Shown here one piece after another: positions 43,734 through 52,285 of a stretch of DNA of 64,000 bases (positions are counted from its first letter, which is position 1; every line of letters starts with the position of its first letter). This stretch comes from Opitutaceae bacterium (GTDB lineage: Bacteria; Verrucomicrobiota; Verrucomicrobiia; Opitutales; Opitutaceae). The position numbers and the translations under genes were made by a program. Location of the stretch: assembly GCA_016794785.1 (NCBI GenBank), contig JAEUHC010000007.1:215858-279857 (forward strand). The letters are read 5' to 3'. The notes under the pieces were generated by a model. It saw only the letters and a program-made list of their open reading frames with translations. It searched no databases and was not told where the DNA came from.

Positions 43734-44511
43734 AGGAAATCTCTCCGCGCGTCGCCACCCAGAACCGGCACTCGTCGGAAAAATCAAGGACAGCGCGGGA
43801 TTCCTTCGCGACTTCGGCGCGCATCGCGTCGAAGGTGTGGCGCCAGCCGGTGGCGGCGAGGTCGTCCTGAATCTCGCGGCGGTCGGGGAGGTGCATGAAG
43901 GTGCGGCCGGCCTCGTCCTCGAAGTAGCGGTCGCCGAACTCGACGAGCCGCGGGTCCTGCTCGCCGCGGATCCAGCGCAGGGTCTCCAGCCGCCAGAGTG
44001 CCTGTTCGGTGGGCGAGGAGTCGCGGTCGTGCGTCGTGAAGAGCAACGGCGCGTCCGGCGCGCAGACCCGGTGCAACTCGCGCAGCGCCGCGCGGCGCTG
44101 CGCGCGGCCGGGGATTTGCATCAGGCCGTTGAAGAGAAAGAGCGCGCCGGCATAAGGTGGCGCGAGGCGCGAAGCGACAGGCGAGAGGTCGGTGGCGTCG
44201 GCGTGAAGCAGGGTCATCGCCTCGGCTCCGCGCTCGGCGGCGAGGCTGCGGGCTTGATCGATGAGTTCATCGGCGAAGTCGAAGGCCGTGATATTCCGAT
44301 AACCGAGCGACCAGAGCCCGAGGGTGACGCGGCCGGCACCGCAGCCCGCCTCCAACAGCGGCGCAGTCTGATCCGGAAAGAATCGATCGATGAGCACGCG
44401 CTCGGAAGCCCAGAGCCCGAGTTCGTGCGCGGCGCGCGTGTAGTGGACGACCGAGAGCAGGTCGTTGAAGTCGGCGCGGACGGTGGCGGCGGTTATTTTT
44501 TGCGCGTCCAC
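43729..44511 (-). CDS. Class I SAM-dependent methyltransferase
   Basis: 260 aa. Motif I LLEAGCGAGRVTLGLWSLGY, followed by ITAFDFADELIDQA and HADATDLS, is typical of Rossmann-fold methyltransferases. The substrate is unknown. It overlaps the upstream rRNA methyltransferase gene by 19 bases, suggesting co-expression. The stop codon is provided by the edge of a REP-like element. Confidence 0.83.
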   Translation of the reverse strand: MDAQKITAATVRADFNDLLSVVHYTRAAHELGLWASERVLIDRFFPDQTAPLLEAGCGAGRVTLGLWSLGYRNITAFDFADELIDQARSLAAERGAEAMTLLHADATDLSPVASRLAPPYAGALFLFNGLMQIPGRAQRRAALRELHRVCAPDAPLLFTTHDRDSSPTEQALWRLETLRWIRGEQDPRLVEFGDRYFEDEAGRTFMHLPDRREIQDDLAATGWRHTFDAMRAEVAKESRAVLDFSDECRFWVATRGEISS

Positions 44512-45611
44512 GCGGCGATGAACATGCCGTTGGCGTTCAGCTGATGGGGCCAGAGCTGCACGGCGGGGAGGGCCGAGCCGAGGCCGGCGAGGGGCGTGGG
44601 CTCAAGCTCCGGGTGCGCGGCGGAGAAGGCCTCGGCGACCGCGGTGGTCTCGCTGCGCGTCATCGTGCAGACGGCGTAGATGAGGCGCCCGCCCGGCTTC
44701 AGCGAGCCGGAGACCTGGTTGAGCAACGCGAGCTGCACGGCCGCGAGCTCGCGGACGTCGTCGGGTGTGGTGGTCCAGCGCGCCTGCGGATTTCGCTGCC
44801 ACGTGCCTGTGCCGCTGCATGGGGCATCGACAAGGATGCCGTCGAATTTGGCGCGCGTCGGGAGCTTGGCGCCGCCGTCCCAGAGTTCGGCGCGGTAGTT
44901 GAAGAGCTGCGCGCGCTTGGCGCGGCGCTTGAGGGTGGCGAGGCGTCCGCTGTGGCGGTCGCTGGCCCAGACGAGGCCGCGGTTCATCATCTGATCGCAG
45001 AGGTGGAGCGTCTTGCCGCCTTCGCCAGCGCAGGTGTCCCACCACGTCTCGCCGGGCTGAGGTGCGCAGGCTAGGCCCACGAGCTGCGAGGCGAGGTCCT
45101 GAATCTCAAACTCGCCCGATTCAAACTGCGGAGTGAGGTAGAGGTCCTGTCGGCCGGTGTAGCGCAGGGCATCGGGCGCGCGCTCGATGCGCTCGCAGGT
45201 CCCGAGTTTGGCGGCGAGCGAGTGACTCTTGTGCGGGCGGGCGCGAATCCAGAGCGCGGGATCCTGCTGGAGGAGCCGGAGGCAGTCGATGGAGAGATCC
45301 ATCTCGGCATGCGCCCATTCGGGCACCACGCGGGCGGCCAGCGCCTCCGGCTTTACCGAGGCGGGATCCAGTTTGAAGCGTTGATGGAGCTTGGAGGCGG
45401 CCTCCACGCGGCGCTGCGTCGATAGCTTGGGATCGAGCCACTGGAACCAGCGGTAGTAAATGAAGACCGCGTGGCTGACCGCGCGGCGCATCATCGGATG
45501 CATGTCGCCGAGACGCGCGAAGTAGCGGCGCAGCGCGGCATCGGCGCGGAGCTGGGGCGAGACCGTGGCGATGACGCTGGCGGCGTGATTCAGCGTGGCT
45601 GAGTTTTCCAT
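44493..45611 (-). CDS. RsmB/NOP2-type RNA cytosine-C5 methyltransferase
   Basis: 372 aa. SAM site DTCAGEGGKTLHLCDQM, catalytic motif VDAPCSGTGTWQRNPQARW and the second conserved Cys in YAVCTMTRSE define the Sun/NOP2 family that methylates rRNA cytosines. An N-terminal helical domain (about 1-130) precedes it. RsmB itself (16S C967) is a possible identity, but the branch cannot be fixed without alignment. Confidence 0.88.
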   Translation of the reverse strand: MENSATLNHAASVIATVSPQLRADAALRRYFARLGDMHPMMRRAVSHAVFIYYRWFQWLDPKLSTQRRVEAASKLHQRFKLDPASVKPEALAARVVPEWAHAEMDLSIDCLRLLQQDPALWIRARPHKSHSLAAKLGTCERIERAPDALRYTGRQDLYLTPQFESGEFEIQDLASQLVGLACAPQPGETWWDTCAGEGGKTLHLCDQMMNRGLVWASDRHSGRLATLKRRAKRAQLFNYRAELWDGGAKLPTRAKFDGILVDAPCSGTGTWQRNPQARWTTTPDDVRELAAVQLALLNQVSGSLKPGGRLIYAVCTMTRSETTAVAEAFSAAHPELEPTPLAGLGSALPAVQLWPHQLNANGMFIAAWTRKK

Positions 45612-45721
45612 CGGACAGAGGAAACACCCTGCGCGCGCAAATGAAAGGGTCGATTTGCGCGCAGAGGGCAGGGAGGGAGGCGGGGCCGCGGGGGCTGCCG
45701 CCGAGTGGTCTTGCCGCGCGG

Positions 45722-47320
45722 CTAGACGGCGTCGCGCGTCGGCTTGCCGTCCACGAGGCGCAGCAGGCCGAGCGGGTTGGCATTCTTCAGCGCGTCCGGG
45801 AGGAGATCGTCGGGCAGTCCCTGGTAGCAGACGGGCCGGGCGAAGCGCAGGATGGCGGCGGTGCCGACGGAGGTGAAGCGCCCGTCGCTGGTCGCCGGGT
45901 AGGGGCCACCGTGGTTCATTGCGGGGCTGACTTCGACGCCGGTCGGGAAGCCGTTGACCACGATCCGGCCCGCGATGCGCTCAAGTGTGGCCAGCAGCGG
46001 GCGGGCCCCGGTGAGATCGGCGGCGTTGCCGTGGATCGTGGCCGTGAGCTGGCCCTCGAGGGCGCTAGCGCAGGCGGAGAGTTCATTCGCGTTGTCGGCG
46101 AGCACGAGAAGCGTGAAGGGCCCGAAGGCTTCCCTCGCGAGTTCGGGGTGCTCGAGGAAGTTCTTGGCACTCGTGGTGGCGACGGTGGGGCGGCCGGCCT
46201 GACCAAGGTCCTCGATGTCCTCGACCGGCTGCGACGCGGCCAGGACCGTCACGCCGTCCACGGAGGTGATCGCATCGCGGCTGGCGACGAAGGACTCGCG
46301 AATGGCGCTTGTGAGCATCGTGGCGCAGGGGGCATGACGCACCGCATCGGAGAGTTTCTGGGCGAAGGCATCAGACTCCGCGCTGCGCACAGCGAAGACG
46401 AGGCCCGGCTTGGTGCAGAACTGGCCGACGCCGAGCGTGAACGAGGCGAAGAGTCCCTGCGCGATTTCGGCGGCGCGATCCTTGAGAGCGCCAGGGAGAA
46501 TGAAGAGGGGGTTGAGGCTGCTCATCTCGGCGAAGACCGGGATGGGGCTCGGCCGCGACGCGGCGGCTTCGCACAGAGCGCGGCCGGCGGTGAGCGAGCC
46601 GGTGAAGCCGACGGCGGCGGTCTCCGGGTGCTTCACGAGCGCGATACCGGCGGTCGCGCCGCTGCCGTGGATGAGCGAGAACACGCCGCCGGGGAGACCG
46701 CACGCCGCGACCGCGCGCTTGACGGCGCGGCCGACAAGTTCGGCGGTGCCGGGGTGGGCGCGGTGGGCCTTGACGATGACCGGGCAACCGGCGGCAAACG
46801 CGGAGGCCGTGTCGCCGCCCGCGACGGAGAATGCGAGCGGGAAATTGGACGATCCGAAGACGACGACCGGTCCGACGGGCAGCAACATGCGGCGCAGGTC
46901 GGGGCGCGGCTGCGGCTGGCGATCAGGTTGGGCGGGATCGATGCGGGCATCGACCCATGAGCCGTCGCGAACGACGGAGGCGAAGAGGCGGAGCTGGCCG
47001 CAGGTGCGGGCGCGCTCGCCGGCCAGGCGGGTGAGCGAGAGTCGGGTTTCCTCATGCGCGCGTTTGATGAGCAGATCGCCGATGCCCTCGATCTCGGCGG
47101 CGATCGCCTCGAGGAACTTGGCCCGATCGGCCCCGGAGCGGGCGCGGAAGGTGGGGAAGGCGCTGGCGGCGAGGTTCACCGCCTGATCGATTTCAGTCTC
47201 GGAGGCTTCGTGGAACTCGGGATCGAGCTTGGCGTTCGACGCCGGATCAACGGCGCGGAAGGTGTTATCACTATGGCGGCCGGTGGCGCCGGCGATGAGG
47301 GAGAGGCCGTGGAGGGTCAT
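45722..47320 (-). CDS. 2-oxoglutarate semialdehyde (2,5-dioxovalerate) dehydrogenase-like aldehyde dehydrogenase
   Basis: 532 aa. Conserved NFPLAFSVAGGDTASAFAAG, GFTGS, catalytic Glu in AEMSSLNP and catalytic Cys in GQFCTKPG identify the type III alpha-ketoglutaric semialdehyde dehydrogenase branch. It oxidises 2,5-dioxopentanoate to 2-oxoglutarate, the last step of oxidative sugar-acid pathways (Weimberg-like, or from glucarate). Together with the next two genes it forms a catabolic cluster. Confidence 0.88.
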   Translation of the reverse strand: MTLHGLSLIAGATGRHSDNTFRAVDPASNAKLDPEFHEASETEIDQAVNLAASAFPTFRARSGADRAKFLEAIAAEIEGIGDLLIKRAHEETRLSLTRLAGERARTCGQLRLFASVVRDGSWVDARIDPAQPDRQPQPRPDLRRMLLPVGPVVVFGSSNFPLAFSVAGGDTASAFAAGCPVIVKAHRAHPGTAELVGRAVKRAVAACGLPGGVFSLIHGSGATAGIALVKHPETAAVGFTGSLTAGRALCEAAASRPSPIPVFAEMSSLNPLFILPGALKDRAAEIAQGLFASFTLGVGQFCTKPGLVFAVRSAESDAFAQKLSDAVRHAPCATMLTSAIRESFVASRDAITSVDGVTVLAASQPVEDIEDLGQAGRPTVATTSAKNFLEHPELAREAFGPFTLLVLADNANELSACASALEGQLTATIHGNAADLTGARPLLATLERIAGRIVVNGFPTGVEVSPAMNHGGPYPATSDGRFTSVGTAAILRFARPVCYQGLPDDLLPDALKNANPLGLLRLVDGKPTRDAV

Positions 47321-47356
47321 GGAGGGGGAGGGTAAGTTAAGGGCGGAAACGAAAAC

Positions 47357-48190
47357 TCAGGCAACGGGATTGATGAGCGTGCCGACGGGTTCAAGCGTGA
47401 TGCGGATCTCGTCGCCGGAACGCAGCGTGAAGCTGTCCGGCGGGACCGTGCCGGTGCCGGTCATGAGGTAGGCGCCGCGCGGGAAACTGTTCTCGCGGAA
47501 AAGCCACTCGGCGAGCGAGGGCAGGGGGCGCTTGATCTGGCCGACGGTGGTCTTGCCGGCGAAGGCCTTCCTCCCGCGGCGGCGGATCTCGATCGCGATG
47601 ACGGCGTCGCGGGGCGGGAGTTTTTCCGTGACGACGAGGCAGGGGCCGAGGGCGGCGCTGCGATCGTAGACCTTGGCCTGCGGCAGGTAGAGGGGGTTCT
47701 CGCCCTCGATGTCGCGCGAGCTCATGTCATTGCCGATCGTGTAGCCGAAAATCCAGCCGGCGGCGCTGATGGCGAGGGTCAGCTCGGGCTCGGGGACGTT
47801 CCATTTCGAGTCGGCGCGGATGCGCACGGGCGTGCCGGGCGCGGCGACGCGATGGGGTGTGGCCTTGAAAAACAGTTCCGGCCGGTCGGCGTCGTAAACC
47901 TTGTCGTAGAAGGTGCCGCCGCCGGCGTCCTTCGACTCCTCCATGCGCGCGGTCTTGCTGCGGAGATAGGTCACGCCCGCGGCCCAGACTTCCTGCGAGC
48001 CGAGCGGCGCGAGCAGCGAACCGGCAGAGGGCGCGGCCACGCGCTTGGCCGCGGCGAGCGCCTCGCGCGCGAGCGTGAGCGGATGGGCAGAGGTAAAAAG
48101 CGCATCGAACGTGAAGGCGGTGGGCGCGGCGTAGTAGGAGCCTTTGCTCTCGATGACGATGCTGGTGGGGGTGGAGAAGAGGCGGAGCAT
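47357..48190 (-). CDS. Fumarylacetoacetate hydrolase-family protein, 2-keto-3-deoxy-sugar-acid dehydratase-like
   Basis: 277 aa from ATG 48190. WNVPEPELTLAIS, GYTIGNDMSSRDIEGENPLY and LPQAKVYDRSAALGP are the FAH-family metal and substrate segments seen in 2-keto-3-deoxy-pentonate dehydratases. With the downstream semialdehyde dehydrogenase (36-base gap) it would turn 2-keto-3-deoxy-pentonate into 2-oxoglutarate semialdehyde; this step is an inference from context. Confidence 0.82.
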   Translation of the reverse strand: MLRLFSTPTSIVIESKGSYYAAPTAFTFDALFTSAHPLTLAREALAAAKRVAAPSAGSLLAPLGSQEVWAAGVTYLRSKTARMEESKDAGGGTFYDKVYDADRPELFFKATPHRVAAPGTPVRIRADSKWNVPEPELTLAISAAGWIFGYTIGNDMSSRDIEGENPLYLPQAKVYDRSAALGPCLVVTEKLPPRDAVIAIEIRRRGRKAFAGKTTVGQIKRPLPSLAEWLFRENSFPRGAYLMTGTGTVPPDSFTLRSGDEIRITLEPVGTLINPVA

Positions 48191-48227
48191 GTTTAAAAGG
48201 GTGATGGGCTGTGAGCGATGGACTCGA

Positions 48228-49025
48228 TCATTTGTTTTTCTTGGCGGCTTTCTCGACGTTGCTGGCCGGCACCATGCCTTGCACGGTCCAGCCACCGTCA
48301 ACGAAGAGCGTCTGGCCGGTGATGTAACTGGAATCATCGGACGCGAGGAAAAGCGCGGGGCCGATCATCTCCTCCGGCTCGGCGGTGCGCCCGAGGGGAA
48401 TCATCGCGCCCCAGACGCGGCGGTAATCGGGATCATCGCGGAGATTGCGGGCGACGTTGACGGGGCCGGGGGCAAAGGTGTTCACGCGGATCCCGAGGGA
48501 GGCGAGCTCGACGGCGAGCTGCTTGGTGAGGCCGTGGATGCCGGCCTTGCTCGTGCCGTAGGCGACGAGGTTGCGCACGGCGAGTTCCGCGCACTGGGTG
48601 GAGACGTTGACGATGCTGCCCGCGGTCTTGGTGTCGCGCATCCAGCGTGCGGCGGCGAGCGAGCAGAAGAAGGTGCCCTTGAGATTCGTGTCGAGGACGG
48701 TGTCCCACTTCTCCTCGGTCGTGTCGAAGAAGCCGGCCCAGCCGGTGAGGCCGGCGTTGTTGATCAGGACATCGAGACGCGGGAACGACTTTTTGGCGGC
48801 GGCAAACATCCGGTCGATCTGCTTCACGCTGCGGAGGTCAGCGCGAACGACGAGGGCGCGGCGTCCGAGCGCGCGGATTTCGGCGGCGGCAGAATCAGCG
48901 CCCGTGCGATCGGTGTGGCAGTTGAGGATGATATCGGCGCCGGCGCGTGCGCAGCCGAGGGCCAGGGTGCGGCCGATGCCGGTGCTTGCGCCGGTGACGA
49001 GGACAGTTTTTCCGGAGAGACGCAT
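48228..49025 (-). CDS. Short-chain dehydrogenase/reductase of the sugar-acid cluster
   Basis: 265 aa from ATG 49025. TGASTGIG, NNAG, Ser in NVSTQCA and YGTSK are the classical SDR residues; ITGQTLFVDGGW ends the core, followed by a Lys-rich tail. Probably oxidises the starting sugar in the same pathway as the two downstream genes (inferred). Same strand, 37-base gap to the FAH gene. Confidence 0.83.
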   Translation of the reverse strand: MRLSGKTVLVTGASTGIGRTLALGCARAGADIILNCHTDRTGADSAAAEIRALGRRALVVRADLRSVKQIDRMFAAAKKSFPRLDVLINNAGLTGWAGFFDTTEEKWDTVLDTNLKGTFFCSLAAARWMRDTKTAGSIVNVSTQCAELAVRNLVAYGTSKAGIHGLTKQLAVELASLGIRVNTFAPGPVNVARNLRDDPDYRRVWGAMIPLGRTAEPEEMIGPALFLASDDSSYITGQTLFVDGGWTVQGMVPASNVEKAAKKNK

Positions 49026-49050
49026 GGTCGAGGGGGAGGCGGGGATGTGT

Positions 49051-51408
49051 TTAGTGCAGCAGGGCCTTGAGATCGGCGAGCGAAAGTTTTGCTGCGGTTG
49101 CATCGCTGGCCTCGAACACACCGGCGAGGAGGGCGCGCTTTTCATCCTGCAGCGCGAGCACCTTCTCCTCCACGGTGCCGGACGCGATGAGTTTGTAGCT
49201 GGTGACCGCGCGGGTCTGGCCGATGCGGTGGGCGCGGTCGGTGGCCTGCGCCTCGGCGGCAGGATTCCACCAAGGATCGAAATGCACGACGGTATCGGCG
49301 CCGGTGAGGTTGAGGCCGGTGCCGCCCGCCTTGAGCGAGAGCAGGAAAACCGGGATATCAGCCGAGGCCTGGAAGCGATCGACCTCGGCTTGGCGCGCGC
49401 GCGTCGGCATCGACCCGTCGAGGTAGCAATGCGCGATGGCTTGCGCGTCGAGCTCGGTGCGGAGCAGTGCGAGCAGTGAAGTGAACTGCGAGAACACGAG
49501 CACGCGATGGCCATCGTCGATGGCCTCGGCGAGGAGTTCGGAAAAATTGTCGAGCTTGGCGGAGATGTCGGCGGGTGAATCGGGCGCGACAAGACGCGGG
49601 TCGCAGCAGATCTGACGCAGGCGGAGGAGCTGGGTGAGCGCGGCGAACTGGAGCCGGGCCTCGCTGGCCCCGCCGGCCTCGAGATCGAAAAGCTCGCGTT
49701 CGGATCGCTCCTGCGTGTCGCGGTAGAGCTTGGCTTGAGCGGGAGTAAGCTCGCACCAGATCACATGCTCAAGCTTGGCGGGCAGCTCGGGCGCAACCGC
49801 GCGCTTGGTGCGGCGCAGGATGTAGGGCGCGGTTTGCGCGCGGAGCCGTTCGTCGAACCAGGCGCGCTCATCGCCGCGGAGTCCGGAAGGGACTTTTTGC
49901 AGATAGCCGGGCAGCAGGAATTCGAAGAGCGTCCGCAGATCGTCGAGCGAGTTTTCGAGGGGCGTGCCGGTGAGGAGGAAGCGGGCGTGGGCGCGCAGGG
50001 CGCGGAGCGCGGCGGCGTTCTGCGAGCGGCGGTTCTTGATGTGCTGGGCCTCGTCGGCGACGACGGCCGTGAATTCGATGGTCGCAAACAGAAGCTGATC
50101 GCGCGCGAGCGTGCCGTAGCTCGTGATCACGAGATCGTGGGCGGCGAAATCTGCGCTGCCAGCAAGGCGCTGCTCCGCGTGGTGGACGAAGACCCGGAGT
50201 TGCGGGGCAAAACGCGCGGCCTCGCGCCGCCAGTTCTCGAGGAGCGAGGCGGGGCAGACGACGAGTGACGGGGCTTGGCCGCGGCTGCGCGCAGCGGTCA
50301 GCAGGGCGAGCGCCTGGAGCGTCTTGCCGAGGCCCATCTCGTCCGCGAGCACCCCGCCAAGTCCGTGGCGGTGCAAGTGCCAGAGCCACGCGGCCCCGAG
50401 GCGCTGGTAGGGGCGGAGCTGGGCGTCGAAGGCCGGCGGAACGGGAGCGGGCGACAGCGCGGTGAGATCGCGGAGCGCGGCGCTGCGGGCGCGCCATGCC
50501 TCCGGCGGCTGAAAGCCGGGGGAAAGTTCCTCGATGATCTCCTGCGCCTCGGCGGCGCGCGCGGCGGAGACGCGCTGGGTGCGCCGGGCCGAGACGCCCG
50601 CCGTGGAATCGCCAGAGAGTTTGCGCTGGGCCTCGGCGAGCTGAGCGAGTTTCGCGCGGTCGAGCAGGTAGATTTTCCCGGCCGCCTCGATGTAGCCTCG
50701 GCTGGTAGCAACGGCGGTGCGCACGGCGGCTTCGTCGGCCGGACCGGTGTCGAGCGCGAATGTGACCGCGAACTCATCGCCCGTCGGCGAGACGGTGACC
50801 TGGATGGCGGCGGGGAGGAGGTGCGCGGTGTTGCGCTCGAAGTTGGAGGTGAACTGCGCCGCGAATTCATCGCGGAGCCGCGCGCCCTGAGCGGCGAGGA
50901 AGCCGATGGTCTTGTGCCGATCGCGCAACCACCACTTGCGATTGGACGGCTCCAAGATGAAGCCGTTCTCCTTCACCAGGGCCAGCGCCTCGGCGTAGCG
51001 CGGGTGCTCACGCGAGGGCAGGGTGAGGGCCAGGAAGTGCTCGGAGCCATCGACTGTAAGCGCGGGCGTGGAAGGTTTCTGACTGTCATTACCTGATACG
51101 CGGGGAGCCGCGGCAACGAGGCCTGCCGATGGCACGGCGACGAGCGCAGCGTAGCGCCACGGTCCAGTGCGTCCCTCTTCCACGAAAATCGGCTGCGTGC
51201 CTGCCGCAGCGGCCAAGTCCCGCAGTTGCGCGCGTGACAATTGCACAAACGGCGGAGGCTGTGCGCCACCACACCAACGCTGGAGCAACGCCAGCACCGG
51301 CATGAGAGTGGGCACCATGGCAGCGGTGGCGTCGAATTCGAGCCGCACGGCAACTGCGTCACGCGCGGCGGCGGCGACGAGATTGGGCGGCAAGTGCAGG
51401 CGAATCAT
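49051..51408 (-). CDS. SNF2-family DEAD/DEAH helicase
   Basis: 785 aa from ATG 51408 (TTG 51450 also in frame). Motifs in order: LADEMGLGKT (Walker A), VVADEAQHIKN (DEAH-like DEAQ box), LTGTPLEN, VFSQFTSLL, LSLKAGGTGLNLT and RAHRIGQTRAV. These define a bacterial SNF2/RapA-like ATPase. The N-terminal half (about 1-330) has no recognised domain and no SWIM zinc motif. A 42-residue C-terminal part extends past motif VI. Role in transcription or DNA remodelling is inferred. Confidence 0.9.
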   Translation of the reverse strand: MIRLHLPPNLVAAAARDAVAVRLEFDATAAMVPTLMPVLALLQRWCGGAQPPPFVQLSRAQLRDLAAAAGTQPIFVEEGRTGPWRYAALVAVPSAGLVAAAPRVSGNDSQKPSTPALTVDGSEHFLALTLPSREHPRYAEALALVKENGFILEPSNRKWWLRDRHKTIGFLAAQGARLRDEFAAQFTSNFERNTAHLLPAAIQVTVSPTGDEFAVTFALDTGPADEAAVRTAVATSRGYIEAAGKIYLLDRAKLAQLAEAQRKLSGDSTAGVSARRTQRVSAARAAEAQEIIEELSPGFQPPEAWRARSAALRDLTALSPAPVPPAFDAQLRPYQRLGAAWLWHLHRHGLGGVLADEMGLGKTLQALALLTAARSRGQAPSLVVCPASLLENWRREAARFAPQLRVFVHHAEQRLAGSADFAAHDLVITSYGTLARDQLLFATIEFTAVVADEAQHIKNRRSQNAAALRALRAHARFLLTGTPLENSLDDLRTLFEFLLPGYLQKVPSGLRGDERAWFDERLRAQTAPYILRRTKRAVAPELPAKLEHVIWCELTPAQAKLYRDTQERSERELFDLEAGGASEARLQFAALTQLLRLRQICCDPRLVAPDSPADISAKLDNFSELLAEAIDDGHRVLVFSQFTSLLALLRTELDAQAIAHCYLDGSMPTRARQAEVDRFQASADIPVFLLSLKAGGTGLNLTGADTVVHFDPWWNPAAEAQATDRAHRIGQTRAVTSYKLIASGTVEEKVLALQDEKRALLAGVFEASDATAAKLSLADLKALLH

Positions 51409-51479
51409 GAGTGTGCGCAGCGAGGGAAGGTGAAAATGTGCCGCCGGCAACAGGCATTCCCGATGGTTCCGACTGTTTT

Positions 51480-51504
51480 AAAGTGTAAGGAATTCAGACA
51501 CTTT
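51480..51504. promoter_or_regulatory. Inverted repeat in AT-rich divergent intergenic region
   Basis: AAAGTGT (51480-51486) and ACACTTT (51498-51504) with an 11-base spacer lie in the 286-base AT-richer gap between the divergent SNF2 and lysozyme-like genes. A possible operator. Confidence 0.35.
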
Positions 51505-51694
51505 TGGGGTCCTTTCTCCATATCTTCGAGCAACTCCTAAGACCGTGAAGGGTGGTTTATGAAATAAGTGTGCAGGAGCGCCGCTGTGTAAATTTCGGTT
51601 CCAGCGCGCGTAGCGGCCGAGTTCCGCATTGTGAATAAAGAATTAGGGACACTTGCACACAGCCGTGCACGGTTCATGCGAGCTAGGCCGGGCT

Positions 51695-52174
51695 GTGAGC
51701 ACATCCCTAAACCCCCTCGGATTCGCGCGGAGCCGCTTGTCGGCTCTGTGGCTCGCCCTGTTCGTTGTTGTTACGTCGGCCCATGCGACCAGTCGTTGGG
51801 CTACTCTCGAAGCCATTCACCACCTGGAGAATCCCTACAATCTCTCGCGCCCAGGCGCGCATGGTGAACTGGGAGCATACCAGTTCAAACGCACGACGTG
51901 GCAGATGCACACGCGGGTGCCGTTTGCCCACGCGCTGAATCGCTCGGTGTCGGATGAAATTGCGGTGCAGCATTACGAGTGGCTGAAGCGCGGGCTCGAA
52001 ACAGCCGGCCGACCCGCGACGCCTTACTACATCGCCCTGGCTTGGAACAGCGGTCTCGGGGCCGCCACCCGCGGCCGCGCACCCCGCGTCGCCCACGATT
52101 ACGCCCAACGCGCGGCCAACCTGGCGCTGGAATTCGAGCGCAACAGCACCCGTCGAATCGCGGACGCTCGCTGA
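51695..52174 (+). CDS. Secreted lysozyme-like (lytic transglycosylase fold) protein
   Basis: 159 aa from GTG 51695; TTG 51653 is an alternative. Signal peptide ending near SAHA. The mature part has EAIHHLENPYN, GELGAYQFKRTTWQMHT and YYIALAWNSGLGA, which resemble the SLT/lysozyme-like fold with a catalytic-type Glu (HLEN) and the GxYQF and AWNxG segments. Probable peptidoglycan-acting enzyme; moderate certainty. Confidence 0.7.
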   Translation: MSTSLNPLGFARSRLSALWLALFVVVTSAHATSRWATLEAIHHLENPYNLSRPGAHGELGAYQFKRTTWQMHTRVPFAHALNRSVSDEIAVQHYEWLKRGLETAGRPATPYYIALAWNSGLGAATRGRAPRVAHDYAQRAANLALEFERNSTRRIADAR

Positions 52175-52285
52175 TTAATCGACGAGGGTGGACGGTGTTG
52201 CCCTGCGCGCGCAGGAGGTCCGTGTGGGGGCGTGTGAGTTTCGTCTTGGTGCTGTGCCAGGGCCTGCGCAAGCTCGCCGGCACGC

